DNA from: Gammaproteobacteria bacterium
GTDB taxonomy: Bacteria > Pseudomonadota > Gammaproteobacteria > Enterobacterales > Alteromonadaceae
NCBI GenBank assembly: GCA_018222405.1
Contig: JAAFAI010000014.1
Coordinates: forward strand, 62,001 to 126,000
Reading direction: 5' to 3'
DNA length: 64,000 nucleotides
This document shows positions 35,709 to 44,947 of the stretch, in pieces. Both the position numbers and the translations under genes were made by a program. How positions within the stretch are numbered: position 1 is the stretch's first letter; each line of letters begins with the position of its first letter. The notes under the pieces are model-generated. The model saw only the letters and a program-made list of their open reading frames with translations. It ran no database searches and was not told the DNA's origin.

Positions 35709-37021
35709 TCTTCGTTATCCACCAGGGTTTCAAGGTGCTGATTAACGTAATCGGCATCAATGATGTAGGTTTCGCCCTGTTTTTCTGAAGCTTCGTAAGA
35801 GATATCTTCCATCAACCGTTCCAGCACGGTGTGCAGTCGGCGAGCACCGATATTTTCGGTTTTCTCGTTCACCTGCCAGGCCGCTTCGGCGATACGCTGA
35901 ATACCACTTTCGGCAAACTCAACGGTTACCCCTTCGGTTTTCATAAGCTCAATATACTGCTCGGTAAGCGATGCATTCGGCTCGGTAAGAATACGTTTAA
36001 AGTCGTCTACTTTCAGCGCTGAGAGTTCAACACGAATAGGCAGACGGCCCTGTAATTCAGGGATCAGATCCGACGGCTTGCTCATCTGGAAGGCACCGGA
36101 TGCCACAAACAGAATATGGTCGGTTTTAATCATGCCGTGCTTGGTAGACACCGTAGAACCTTCAACCAGTGGCAGTAAGTCACGTTGCACACCTTCGCGG
36201 GACACATCGGCCGAGTTGGCGCCTTCACGCTTACAGATCTTATCGATTTCATCCACAAATACGATGCCGTGTTGCTCCACTGCTTCGAGGGCTTTTTCCT
36301 TAAGATCTTCTTTGTTCACCAAACGCGCGGCTTCTTCTTCAATCAGCACTTTCATGGCATCTCTGATGCGCATTTTCTTTTTCTTCTTCTGCGAACCAGA
36401 AGAAGACAGGTTCTCAAACATCCCCTGCAGCTGATTGGTCATTTCTTCCATGCCCGGCGGTGCCATGATCTCTACACCAATTTGCTGCTGGGCAACGTCG
36501 ATTTCGATTTCTTTGTCATCCAGAGTGCCTTCACGCAGCTTTTTGCGGAAAGACTGACGGGTGCCGCGGTCTTCCGAGCGCTCTTTTTCGCCCCAGGCAT
36601 TTTCGGCAGGCGGGATCAGGATATCCAGGATACGCTCTTCGGCGGCTTCTTCAGCCCGATAGCGCACCTTTTCCATTTCCTGCTCTTTGGTCATTTTTAC
36701 CGCAATGTCAGCCAGGTCGCGAATAATGGTTTCGACTTCCTTACCCACGTAACCCACTTCGGTAAATTTGGTCGCCTCAACCTTAATAAACGGTGCATTC
36801 GCCAGCTTGGCCAGACGACGGGCAATTTCGGTTTTACCCACACCCGTTGGACCAATCATTAAAATGTTTTTCGGGGTGACTTCCTGGCGCAGTTCTGGTG
36901 CTAACTGCATACGACGCCAGCGGTTACGCAGTGCTATGGCGACCGCGCGCTTAGCGCTTTGCTGACCAATAATATGGCGGTCCAGTTCGTGGACAATTTC
37001 TCTTGGTGTCATTTCAGACAT
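35687..37021 (-). CDS. hslU: ATP-dependent protease ATPase subunit HslU (ClpY)
   Basis: AAA+ unfoldase of 444 aa feeding proteins to HslV. It has Walker [10 protein letters not shown] (near 57-65), Walker B FVDEIDKI, the pore motif GYVG, and the C-terminal LSRFIL tail that inserts into HslV and activates it. The length is that of E. coli HslU (443 aa). AAGGG precedes its ATG. It follows hslV by 72 bp and is preceded by ftsN, the usual gammaproteobacterial order. The last 22 bases of the gene are part of the 112-bp direct repeat. Confidence 0.97.
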   Translation of the reverse strand: MSEMTPREIVHELDRHIIGQQSAKRAVAIALRNRWRRMQLAPELRQEVTPKNILMIGPTGVGKTEIARRLAKLANAPFIKVEATKFTEVGYVGKEVETIIRDLADIAVKMTKEQEMEKVRYRAEEAAEERILDILIPPAENAWGEKERSEDRGTRQSFRKKLREGTLDDKEIEIDVAQQQIGVEIMAPPGMEEMTNQLQGMFENLSSSGSQKKKKKMRIRDAMKVLIEEEAARLVNKEDLKEKALEAVEQHGIVFVDEIDKICKREGANSADVSREGVQRDLLPLVEGSTVSTKHGMIKTDHILFVASGAFQMSKPSDLIPELQGRLPIRVELSALKVDDFKRILTEPNASLTEQYIELMKTEGVTVEFAESGIQRIAEAAWQVNEKTENIGARRLHTVLERLMEDISYEASEKQGETYIIDADYVNQHLETLVDNEDLSRFIL

Positions 37022-37093
37022 AATTAACCCTTATGTAAAACTGACGGTAGTCAGTATGGCAGCCGCGCTCAGGCCACTGCCAACACAATTCAT

Positions 37094-37618
37094 TTAGTAA
37101 TCGAGTACTTCAACCGTTTGATTATGGTTGGTGAACACACAAATGTCGCCGGCAATAGATAAACTTTGGGTGGCAATTTCGTGTGCCGTTAACTGCGTAT
37201 TATTCAATAACGCTGTAGCTGCTGCCTGGGCATAGTTACCACCCGACCCGATGGCAATCAGATCCTGCTCAGGCTGCACCACATCGCCGTTACCGGTAAT
37301 AATGAATGAAGCGGTTTCATCAGCGACGGCCAGCAAGGCTTCCAGACGCCGAAGCATGCGGTCGGTACGCCAGTCTTTAGCCAGCTCTACTGCCGCTTTG
37401 GTCAGGTGCCCCTGATGCAGTTCCAGTTTGGCTTCAAAGCGTTCAAACAAGGTAAATGCATCGGCGGTACCACCGGCAAAACCGGCTAATACTTTATTTT
37501 GATACAGGCGGCGTACTTTTCGGGCATTACCTTTCATTACGGTATTGCCCAATGACACCTGGCCATCACCGGCCATGACAACCTGATTATCTCGTCTGAC
37601 TGATACTATTGTAGTCAC
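37094..37618 (-). CDS. hslV: ATP-dependent protease peptidase subunit HslV (ClpQ)
   Basis: Proteasome-like threonine peptidase of 174 aa, forming dodecamers with HslU. The mature enzyme needs Thr directly after the initiator Met. Only GTG 37618 gives (M)TTIVSVRR; the ATG at 37645 would bury the catalytic Thr behind nine extra residues. A GTGGAG element lies about 8 bp before the GTG, supporting this start. Further motifs are [15 protein letters not shown] and [10 protein letters not shown]. It is co-oriented with hslU and ftsN. Confidence 0.95.
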   Translation of the reverse strand: MTTIVSVRRDNQVVMAGDGQVSLGNTVMKGNARKVRRLYQNKVLAGFAGGTADAFTLFERFEAKLELHQGHLTKAAVELAKDWRTDRMLRRLEALLAVADETASFIITGNGDVVQPEQDLIAIGSGGNYAQAAATALLNNTQLTAHEIATQSLSIAGDICVFTNHNQTVEVLDY

Positions 37619-37752
37619 GTTTACTCCACTGTAGTGGTTTGGCACAGCATTCCGCCGGGCGGTCTGTGCGTTGACAATGAGTAGTAGGTGGGGGAGCCTG
37701 ACGATTTTTCAAGACTTAAAAGATGAATATACGCAGGCGTTTGCAGCGAACA

Positions 37753-37780
37753 TTAAAAAAGCCGGCAACTGCCGGCTTCC
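37753..37780 (-). terminator. Rho-independent terminator of ftsN
   Basis: 6-bp stem GCCGGC with a 4-base loop, extended by A:T pairs, followed by six T on the minus strand. Confidence 0.85.
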
Positions 37781-37786
37781 GATTAT

Positions 37787-38368
37787 TTACAAATTCCAGA
37801 ACCAAATCTGACAGGTGGTGATATTCACCTTACGCAGTGCGTGTTTGGCACGCTCGGCGTCGCGCTTAGCATCAAAGGGGCCAAGGATCACACGGAACCA
37901 TTCGCCATTGGCGCCATCGCTGTGCCGGATCTGCGCTTCCAACCCCTGAAAGGCAATTTTAGCGCGCATTTCATCGGCCTGGGCCCGGGTTCTGAACGAG
38001 GCACACTGCATCAGGTAACGCTTGTCGGATTTTTCCTGCTCGGCCACTTCAACTTCTACCTCGTAGCCCGGCAGGGATTTAATGTATTCCCACTCTTCCT
38101 CGGGCAGTTCGGGCAACTCATCTTCGATCGGGGCAGGCTCTACCGTAAGCGGCTGAGCAGTATCCGGATCGGCATTATCTTTAATTGACCACAAGAACCA
38201 GGCAAAGCCCAGTAACAAAGCTACCACAACGGCCACCGTTACCCAGGGTACAGTTACCTGCGGTTCCTGCTGGTTGCGACCTCGTCTGGCGGTATTTTTG
38301 TTTTTTGTTTTCTTAGTATTTTTCTTTTGTGGCGCACGTCCACGAGAAACGTAATCGCGTTGAGACAT
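37787..38368 (-). CDS. ftsN: Cell division protein FtsN (SPOR domain)
   Basis: Divisome activator of 193 aa. A basic cytoplasmic tail (1-40) is followed by one membrane helix (about 43-65), a short periplasmic linker with the acidic stretch ELPEEEWEYIKSLPGYEVEVE (given in part here as the likely essential helix) and a C-terminal SPOR domain (about 115-193) that binds denuded septal peptidoglycan. It is shorter than E. coli FtsN (319 aa), mainly in the linker. It lies upstream of hslVU, as in many relatives, but has its own terminator. Confidence 0.9.
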   Translation of the reverse strand: MSQRDYVSRGRAPQKKNTKKTKNKNTARRGRNQQEPQVTVPWVTVAVVVALLLGFAWFLWSIKDNADPDTAQPLTVEPAPIEDELPELPEEEWEYIKSLPGYEVEVEVAEQEKSDKRYLMQCASFRTRAQADEMRAKIAFQGLEAQIRHSDGANGEWFRVILGPFDAKRDAERAKHALRKVNITTCQIWFWNL

Positions 38369-38488
38369 AATGCTGTTTCGATTTCCCTGTGTGGATGATT
38401 ATTATTATCTGCAGGCAGTGTACCTGCTCTTTGGCAAAAATGCTGCCTTAAAGTGTGGTTAAGGCTGAAAGTTTACCAGCAACCACAC

Positions 38489-40681
38489 TTAACTCAGATC
38501 GACCGGGTCAATATCCAGGCTCCAGCGTACCTTGCTTGCCAGAGGCAACGCTTCTACCTCCTGCAGGTGATGTTTTAGCCAGCTGTGTAGCGCAGCACGC
38601 TGCTGACTCTGCAACACCAGCATGTAGCGAAAACGCCCCTGACGCTTCTCAATCAAACACGGCAACGGCCCGATAAACTGCCCTTTGGCGGCATTCACAC
38701 TGGGGCGATAACAATCACGTATTTGCTGTAACAGGTTGGCAGCGAGTCCGGCTTCGCGCGCTTCGGCGCGGAAAATGGCCTGACTGCTATACGGCGGCAG
38801 AGCGCCCAGCTTGCGTTCCTGCAATGCCTGACGAGCAAAGTGCGCAAAGCCATTATTAATGAGATCCTGCAAAAGTGGGTGGCCGGGGTTATCGGTTTGC
38901 AGCCACATTTCACCCGGTTTACTGGCGCGACCGGCGCGACCAGCCAGCTGCGTAATCAACTGTGCGAGCTTTTCCGCCGCCCTAAAGTCGGCCGAGAACA
39001 ACGCGCCGTCACAGTCGAGCACAACAACCAGCGTTACATGAGGAAAATGATGTCCTTTCGACAGAATTTGCGTGCCCACCAGCAACTGATATTTGCGCGC
39101 GTTGATTTCATCGAGTCTGGTGATGAGCTTGTCCTTGCCTTTTACTGCATCACTGTCGATTCTGACCTGCTTTATATCCGGGAATAACTGACCCAGTCCC
39201 TGTTCGAGCTGTTCGGTACCAATGCCGGAAGTTTGCAAGTCGTGGCTGTGACACTCACTGCACTGCTCAGGCATTCGCCGGCTCGCACCACAATGATGGC
39301 ACTGCAGCCGGCCCTGGGACTTATGATAGGTAAACGGTCGCTCACAACTTTTACAATCGACCGTTTGGCCACAATGGTGACACAGCACTGCCGGAGCAAA
39401 GCCGCGACGGTTTAAAAACACTAACACCTGATTACCCTGCTGCAGATGGCTGCGCATAATGCTTATCAGGCCCTGCGCAATGCCGGCGTGCAGCGGTTGA
39501 TCACGGGAGTCGAGCACCTTTAACTGGGTGTGGCTGGCGCCGCCAGCGCGCTGACTCAGGGTTAAGTGGGTGTAACGCTTATTCAGTGCGTTATTCAGGC
39601 TTTCCAGCGACGGTGTGGCACTGCCCAGAATCAATGGTACGTTTTCAGTATGGGCGCGTTTTACCGCCAGATCGCGGGCGTGGTAACGCAAGCCATCCTG
39701 CTGCTTAAATGACTCATCATGCTCTTCATCCACAATGATCATGCCTGGTCGTTTAAGTGGCGTAAAAATAGCCGAGCGGGTGCCAATAATAATCCCCAGT
39801 TCTCCGCGCCGCGCCTGTTGCCAGACTTTCAGGCGGGCCAGGTCGGTCATTTGCGAGTGCAACACGCCCACGTTAATCCCAAAGCGACGTTCAAAGCGCC
39901 CTACCGTTTGCGGTGTCAGGCCAATCTCCGGAACCAGAATAAGCACTTGCTTACCCTGTTTAAGCACCGGCTCAATCACCTGCAAGTACACTTCGGTTTT
40001 ACCACTGCCGGTAACACCGTCGAGTAAAAACGGCACAAAGTGACTGGCTTGTTGGTTAATAGCCGCAATCGCCACACCCTGCTCGGTAGAAGCGGTAGGC
40101 GGTGTTTGCTGTAGATTGAATGACGCCCAGTCCTGCTTTTCAGTCAGGCGGATGCTGCTTTGTGTGGTCAGTGCTTTCTCTTCCAGTGCCTTTAACACCA
40201 CATTTGAGAATCTAGTTTTGATCTCTTCAGTGGCCAGCGGCCCGTGAGCCAGTAACGCAATGCATTCGAGCTGCTTTTTGCCCCGTAAAGAAGGCGTTTT
40301 CGCTTCGGCTTGTCCGGCTTCGGTCAAAGTTAATGCCGGAACGCTATCACTCAACACTCCGCCTTTGCGCAACCGCGTAGGCATAACCGTCGCCCAGACC
40401 TCACCAATAGGATGATGATAATAAGTAGCCAGCCACTGGGCTAATGCCTGCAGGGTTGCATCAAACAACGGTTGCTCATCGAGGACTTCACTTACCGCTT
40501 TTAATTTAACCTCAGACTCGGTATCGTCGGCCGGGTCGTCATAATTTGCCGTCACAACCCCGATTAACTGGCGGCGACCAAAGGGCACACTGACCCGCAC
40601 ACCCGGCGAAATTTTTTGCTCGCAGGTGTAACTAAAGGTTTGTCGCAGTGGGACCGGAACGGCTACATCAATGATTGGCAT
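38489..40681 (-). CDS. priA: Primosomal protein N' (replication restart helicase PriA)
   Basis: Superfamily 2 DNA helicase that reloads the replisome at stalled forks, 730 aa (E. coli 732). The N-terminal 3'-DNA-binding domain (about 1-105) comes first, then Walker A GVTGSGKTE (near 225), the DEEHDESFKQQ Walker B, GSATPS, two zinc-binding clusters of paired CxxC (about 440-480), and the helicase C domain with GTQILSKGHHFPHV and QLAGRAGR. It is divergent from rpmE. This arrangement is typical of Alteromonadales and Vibrionales. Confidence 0.97.
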   Translation of the reverse strand: MPIIDVAVPVPLRQTFSYTCEQKISPGVRVSVPFGRRQLIGVVTANYDDPADDTESEVKLKAVSEVLDEQPLFDATLQALAQWLATYYHHPIGEVWATVMPTRLRKGGVLSDSVPALTLTEAGQAEAKTPSLRGKKQLECIALLAHGPLATEEIKTRFSNVVLKALEEKALTTQSSIRLTEKQDWASFNLQQTPPTASTEQGVAIAAINQQASHFVPFLLDGVTGSGKTEVYLQVIEPVLKQGKQVLILVPEIGLTPQTVGRFERRFGINVGVLHSQMTDLARLKVWQQARRGELGIIIGTRSAIFTPLKRPGMIIVDEEHDESFKQQDGLRYHARDLAVKRAHTENVPLILGSATPSLESLNNALNKRYTHLTLSQRAGGASHTQLKVLDSRDQPLHAGIAQGLISIMRSHLQQGNQVLVFLNRRGFAPAVLCHHCGQTVDCKSCERPFTYHKSQGRLQCHHCGASRRMPEQCSECHSHDLQTSGIGTEQLEQGLGQLFPDIKQVRIDSDAVKGKDKLITRLDEINARKYQLLVGTQILSKGHHFPHVTLVVVLDCDGALFSADFRAAEKLAQLITQLAGRAGRASKPGEMWLQTDNPGHPLLQDLINNGFAHFARQALQERKLGALPPYSSQAIFRAEAREAGLAANLLQQIRDCYRPSVNAAKGQFIGPLPCLIEKRQGRFRYMLVLQSQQRAALHSWLKHHLQEVEALPLASKVRWSLDIDPVDLS

Positions 40682-40799
40682 AGTGAATTTTGAACAACAG
40701 ACATTATCAGGCTGACTTTACGTAGCGGTTATCCTAACATGCGGATAGCAAAGTATTGCACGAAAATACTTGATTGATTATTCGGCATCCATTAATATG

Positions 40800-40905
40800 C
40801 GCCGCTCTAAAAAGCAGGCGGTATGTCGCCTGTAGTGAAAATTAGTCACGTATGGTGGCCAACTTCGGGTTGGTTAGCGATGCGGCCTTATTTTGAGGTA
40901 ATCCC
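40800..40905 (+). promoter_or_regulatory. Structured 5' leader of rpmE, possible L31 autoregulatory element
   Basis: The rpmE leader has hairpins GGCG-N6-CGCC (about 40818-40833) and CCAAC-TTCG-GTTGG-like (about 40859-40873), the latter flanked by GGCC elements. Ribosomal-protein leaders for L31 in gammaproteobacteria have been proposed; a match to one of them is my inference. Confidence 0.35.
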
Positions 40906-41118
40906 ATGAAACAAGATATCCACCCTAAATACGAAGAAATTACTGCTAACTGTTCTTGCGGTAATGAAATCAAAGTTCGCTCAACACTGGGTAAAGACAT
41001 CAACCTGGACGTATGTTCAGCTTGTCACCCTTTCTACACTGGTAAGCAACGTAACGTTGACACCGGTGGTCGTGTTGACCGCTTCAAGAAGCGTTTTGGC
41101 GCACTGGGCAAAAAATAA
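40906..41118 (+). CDS. rpmE: 50S ribosomal protein L31, zinc-containing form
   Basis: Ribosomal protein of 70 aa. The four zinc-binding cysteines C16, C18, C37 and C40 are present, so this is the zinc-replete (C+) form rather than the YkgM type. GAGG precedes the ATG. The gene is monocistronic, divergent from priA and ended by a strong terminator. Confidence 0.98.
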   Translation: MKQDIHPKYEEITANCSCGNEIKVRSTLGKDINLDVCSACHPFYTGKQRNVDTGGRVDRFKKRFGALGKK

Positions 41119-41132
41119 GCCCTCTCTTGAAG

Positions 41133-41159
41133 AAAAAGCGCCCTCGAGGCGCTTTTTTT
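41133..41159 (+). terminator. Rho-independent terminator of rpmE
   Basis: 7-bp stem AAGCGCC/GGCGCTT with a short loop and seven T. Confidence 0.92.
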
Positions 41160-41427
41160 ATGCCTGTTTTTTATCATTATGTTAATTGATTAAGGTAATG
41201 GTAAAGCCAATTTCCATAAGTAAAACAAATTACGATTATTTGTTCGGCAACGTGGCGTTCAAAGCCTGTTCGCGTTATGTTAGATAGCATTCACAAGTTT
41301 GTAAGGTACTATCAGTTTTTCAGTTGATAGATACCATGCCATACGACATGCGCTGTGATACAGTTCGCCTATAATAACAATAACCTAGCGACTGGCTTAC
41401 AAGATAAAAATTACAGGACTTACAAAA

Positions 41428-42666
41428 ATGTCAGATTTTCGCCAACGTGCCCTCGACTACCACGCAAAACCTACGCCGGGCAAGATCCGCGTAGAACTCT
41501 CCAAACCGGCAGAAAGTGTTGATGATCTCGCCCTGGCTTATAGCCCCGGCGTAGCGGAACCCTGCCGCGAAATAGCTGAAGATCCAAACGCTGCTTATAC
41601 CTATACCGGCAAAGGCAATATGGTTGCTGTTATCAGTAACGGCACCGCAATCCTCGGCCTCGGTAACCTAGGTCCATTGGCGTCCAAGCCCGTAATGGAA
41701 GGTAAAGCGCTATTATTCAAACGCTTCGCTGGCCTTGATTCGATTGATATCGAGGTAAAACACCGTACCACCGAAGAATTCATTAATACGGTAGCCAATA
41801 TCGCCGACACCTTTGGTGGCATTAACCTGGAAGATATTAAGGCGCCGGAATGTTTTGAGATTGAGCAGGAGCTGATTAAGCGCTGCAAAATCCCGGTTTT
41901 CCATGATGACCAACACGGCACTGCGATTGTGACAGCCGCCGGTATGCTTAACGCACTGGAAATTCAGGGCAAAGAAATCGGCGACGCCAAGATTGTTTGT
42001 ATGGGTGCCGGCGCCGCTGCCGTGGCCTGTATGGAATTACTCATTAAATGTGGTGCGCAGCGTGAGCGCATTTATATGCTCGACCGCAAAGGGGTTATTC
42101 ATACCCGCCGTGACGATCTCACGCCGCACAAGATGCTGTTTGCCAACAACACCGACAAACGCACCCTTGAAGACGTAATGGACGGCGCGGATATTTTTGT
42201 TGGGGTATCCGGCCCGGATTTACTGCCGCCTGAAGCACTGGAGCTGATGGCGCCTAACCCGGTGGTATTTGCCTGTTCTAACCCGGATCCTGAAATTAAG
42301 CCTGAAGTAGCTCTGGCTACCCGTTCTGATTTAATTATGGCTACCGGTCGCTCTGACTACCCTAACCAGGTTAATAATGTATTGTGCTTCCCGTTTATTT
42401 TCCGTGGTGCACTGGATGTTCGGGCAACCGCCATAAACGATGAAATGAAAGTTGCAGCGGTAGAAGCACTTCGTTCAGTATCCAAAGAGCCGGTACCTGA
42501 ATCGGTATTAAAAGCCAGTAACGTGGATAGCCTGACCTTTGGTAAAGATTACATTATTCCAAAACCCATGGATCCGCGTCTGTGTAGCCGAATCGCCAGA
42601 GCCGTTGCTCAGGCCGCTATCGACTCAGGTGTAGCGCGCCTTGAAGTGATGCCGGATTATCAATAA
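41428..42666 (+). CDS. Malic enzyme, short form
   Basis: Oxidative decarboxylation of malate to pyruvate with NAD(P), 412 aa, cytoplasmic. The N-terminal catalytic domain has LAYSPGVAEPCREI, the metal-site FHDDQHGTAIV, and the dinucleotide-binding GAGAAAVACMELL. It lacks the phosphotransacetylase-like C-terminal domain of E. coli MaeB (759 aa), so it is the compact bacterial form. The location after rpmE is conserved in this group. The cofactor preference cannot be decided from motifs alone. Confidence 0.93.
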   Translation: MSDFRQRALDYHAKPTPGKIRVELSKPAESVDDLALAYSPGVAEPCREIAEDPNAAYTYTGKGNMVAVISNGTAILGLGNLGPLASKPVMEGKALLFKRFAGLDSIDIEVKHRTTEEFINTVANIADTFGGINLEDIKAPECFEIEQELIKRCKIPVFHDDQHGTAIVTAAGMLNALEIQGKEIGDAKIVCMGAGAAAVACMELLIKCGAQRERIYMLDRKGVIHTRRDDLTPHKMLFANNTDKRTLEDVMDGADIFVGVSGPDLLPPEALELMAPNPVVFACSNPDPEIKPEVALATRSDLIMATGRSDYPNQVNNVLCFPFIFRGALDVRATAINDEMKVAAVEALRSVSKEPVPESVLKASNVDSLTFGKDYIIPKPMDPRLCSRIARAVAQAAIDSGVARLEVMPDYQ

Positions 42667-42687
42667 TCCAAATCAAATTGCATTATC

Positions 42688-42715
42688 AGGCCATCCTTCG
42701 GGGTGGCCTTTTTGT
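42688..42715 (+). terminator. Rho-independent terminator of the malic enzyme gene
   Basis: 9-bp stem AGGCCATCC/GGGTGGCCT (one G:U pair) with a TTCG loop and five T. Confidence 0.9.
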
Positions 42716-42726
42716 TTCAATTACTA

Positions 42727-43731
42727 TTACGCTTCTCGAAGCTGACTGGGGGTCAGACCGGTCCAGCGCTTAACAGCCCGGCGGAAATTAGTGATATCGG
42801 TAAACGCCATTTTTAGTGCGCTCTGCTCGTTATTGAGCTTTTGCACCTGCAGGTAATAGATCGCCTGTTGGCGACGAATATCGTCGTGCAACAAACTAAA
42901 GGTGGTGTCGTGATCCGCCAGTTTGCGTTTAAGTGACGCCGGGCTTAAGCCGAGTTCTCCGGCAATAGCCGGTAAGGTAGCATTGCTGCTGCGGCGCAGA
43001 TGATAGCGCACGGCATCAAGCAAAGTTACGCGATACTCCCGCAGCTCCAGAAAACGACGCAAGGCAAACTGCTTAAACATACGGTTGGGCTGTAAACACG
43101 GCGTTGCCAGCTCTGCTCTTGCCACTTTGATGGTAAAGAAGGGCTGATCGAAAGCCAGTCTGAACCCCAGCCCTTCCTCGTACTCCTGGATCTGCCGCGG
43201 GCGGGCGAAGGGAAAAGAAAAATGCAGCGCCAACCGTTTACCGGTGCAGTGCCGGGCCAGCGCCACCAGCGACGCGCAATAGGCTTCGGCCATAAAACGA
43301 AACTGCTTACCACTGCCCATAGCGTCCTGCAAAACCAGCAGTATATCGTCGCCCTCGTCATAGCGAAAAGCGGAAACAAAAGGGTAAAGGCGGGTCTGAA
43401 AAGACGGCAATGCCCGCAAGCACTCGCCAAAATGCCGCGCATGGGTAAAATAGGGTAACGCATCGTTAACAAAAGCCGACACTAAGTGATGGCCAAACTG
43501 AAAGGCCAGATCGAAGCCTTTGTAATGTTGAGAGGCATTGCCACACAGACGTTGCAGCTGGTTACAACTTAAAGGCCTGGCAGTAAGTAAGTCTTCACTA
43601 AAAATTCCCGTTCCACGTAACAGCTTGTGCTCCGGGGCACCACGGGCCACCGCGACCTGTACCAGGCTTTGGGCAAGCTGTCTGGCAGGCAGGGCTTTAT
43701 CGGTGCGGGTAAGCAAAGCGTTATGCGTCAT
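42727..43731 (-). CDS. AraC-family regulator with arabinose-binding-like N-terminal domain
   Basis: Transcriptional regulator of 334 aa. The N-terminal part (about 20-200) fits the PF12625-type ligand domain of OruR/GliR-like regulators (LLRGTGIFSEDLL, then a FAFQ/FPF-rich region). The C-terminal AraC HTH pair (about 235-330) has LPAIAGELGLSPASLKRKL and the second helix segment ALKMAFTDITNFRRAVKRWTG split here. It is coupled to the GGDEF gene upstream through TGATG, so the two act together. Target genes are unknown; the phytase operon starts 314 bp from the GGDEF gene on the other strand. Confidence 0.88.
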   Translation of the reverse strand: MTHNALLTRTDKALPARQLAQSLVQVAVARGAPEHKLLRGTGIFSEDLLTARPLSCNQLQRLCGNASQHYKGFDLAFQFGHHLVSAFVNDALPYFTHARHFGECLRALPSFQTRLYPFVSAFRYDEGDDILLVLQDAMGSGKQFRFMAEAYCASLVALARHCTGKRLALHFSFPFARPRQIQEYEEGLGFRLAFDQPFFTIKVARAELATPCLQPNRMFKQFALRRFLELREYRVTLLDAVRYHLRRSSNATLPAIAGELGLSPASLKRKLADHDTTFSLLHDDIRRQQAIYYLQVQKLNNEQSALKMAFTDITNFRRAVKRWTGLTPSQLREA

Positions 43732-44633
43732 CAGGCAACCTGCCGGGAAGTCTCATCTAACTGGCGATTAAGGCCAGCCATCATTTCAGCCAGTGTTACC
43801 TGCTGTTGCAACTGGGCACTGACACTGCGCACTGAGTGAAAAATAGCGGTAGTCTGGCCGCCACTTCTGAACGCCACGTTGCGAATGCTGCACTCTAACT
43901 GGCGGGCAAACTCGCAGGCTTCCTGCGCGGCAATTTCCGGCATCAGGATAACAAACCGGTCGCCGGCGTAGCGGCAAGCCAGGTCAACGTCTCTGAGGTT
44001 CATTACAATTAGCTGTGAAATTTCTTTTAAGAAACGATCCCCTTCGGCATGGCCGTAGCGCAAATTAAACTGCGAGAAATCATTGATATCCAGCACTACT
44101 ACGGCGGCCTTAACGCCCTGTTCCTGCAACTCCATGGCTCTGGCTCGCCAGTAGTCGGCCCGGTAAAGCTGAGTGATGACATCGATTTGATCGTGGGCCC
44201 GATACCACATTTCGCGGCGTTGCAGCTGTTTATTAAGCGCCAGCTGTTCCTGATGCCACCAGTACAACGCAATGCTCATCACAATCATGCCCATTGCCGC
44301 CGGAATAGACTCCACCACACTGAGCCAATGAGCCGCGTCGCTGTAAAAGGTAAATTCATCAAACACATCGAGCATGGCCGAGAAGTTAAAAAAGGACAGG
44401 CCCGCCACCAGCAGCGCCGTGACCTTGCCCGGTGGGCGGCTGATCATCACTGCAGTTATCCAGCACAAAGTGAGCAGGCAAATACTGCCCTCGCCAACGA
44501 CATCCAGCCATTCAACTTCTGCGATATCTTTTAACTGGCCATTGGTAACGCATAACGTTACTGCCAACCCCAACACCAGTACCACAAATGCCAGTAAGCC
44601 CCGGTGACGTGTTAATAAACTAAAATCCATCAT
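43731..44633 (-). CDS. Membrane GGDEF-domain protein with altered signature
   Basis: Integral membrane protein of about 300 aa. Four or five membrane helices (about 7-125) precede a GGDEF domain (about 135-295) with ITQLYRADYWRAR, VVLDINDFSQFNLRYGHAEGD and, in place of GGDEF, AGDRF. The third-position Asp is kept but the first Gly and the fourth Glu are changed, so cyclase activity is doubtful. I start at ATG 44633; a TTG at 44648 and ATG 44630 are also possible. Its stop overlaps the AraC start by one base. Confidence 0.82.
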   Translation of the reverse strand: MMDFSLLTRHRGLLAFVVLVLGLAVTLCVTNGQLKDIAEVEWLDVVGEGSICLLTLCWITAVMISRPPGKVTALLVAGLSFFNFSAMLDVFDEFTFYSDAAHWLSVVESIPAAMGMIVMSIALYWWHQEQLALNKQLQRREMWYRAHDQIDVITQLYRADYWRARAMELQEQGVKAAVVVLDINDFSQFNLRYGHAEGDRFLKEISQLIVMNLRDVDLACRYAGDRFVILMPEIAAQEACEFARQLECSIRNVAFRSGGQTTAIFHSVRSVSAQLQQQVTLAEMMAGLNRQLDETSRQVA

Positions 44634-44696
44634 CTTTTCCGCATGCAAAAACCTGTTTACCTGCGCCTATTGTTAATTGAGACGCCAGTAATCATA

Positions 44697-44713
44697 GGGG
44701 TCATTCTGGCTCA
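44697..44713 (+). repeat. Direct repeat GGGGTCATTYTGGCTCA, copy 1
   Basis: A 17-bp element that recurs at 44796-44812 with one change (C to T). Both lie between the divergent GGDEF and TonB receptor genes, 99 bp apart. They could be paired binding sites; the factor is unknown. Confidence 0.6.
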
Positions 44714-44795
44714 GGAATATGACACTGATGTGATGAAGCTGCCCTTTTCTTCCGTTTTATTTTGATTTTTTCGCTAATAAACAAAGGGTTGAACG

Positions 44796-44812
44796 GGGGT
44801 CATTTTGGCTCA
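44796..44812 (+). repeat. Direct repeat GGGGTCATTYTGGCTCA, copy 2
   Basis: Second copy of the 17-bp element at 44697-44713, upstream of the Pho box. Confidence 0.6.
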
Positions 44813-44876
44813 CCGAGTTTGAAAAAAGCGCATTTTCGGCCGGTTCCGGCTATTTTTCAGGCAACTACGCCTGACG

Positions 44877-44894
44877 CCGTCATCGATTTGTCAT
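44877..44894 (+). promoter_or_regulatory. Pho box upstream of the phytate operon
   Basis: CCGTCAT-N4-TTGTCAT matches the PhoB half-site CTGTCAT twice with the standard 11-bp period. It sits 54 bp before the TonB receptor ATG, a usual place for PhoB activation. The downstream genes (receptor, acid phosphatase, phytase) are the type expected under phosphate control. Confidence 0.72.
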
Positions 44895-44947
44895 TTTTGC
44901 TTTCTACGGTAGCCGCCAACACATACACACAACTTAAGAGAACACTC

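Noticed and set aside
36185..36862. 225-codon open frame on the plus strand opposite hslU
   Set aside because: It lies fully antisense to a well-conserved gene, has no ribosome site, and its composition (many Phe, His) is that of a reverse-strand shadow.
44762..44947. 62-residue N-terminal extension of the TonB receptor
   Set aside because: It would run through the Pho box and place the signal peptide internally; ATG 44948 is right.
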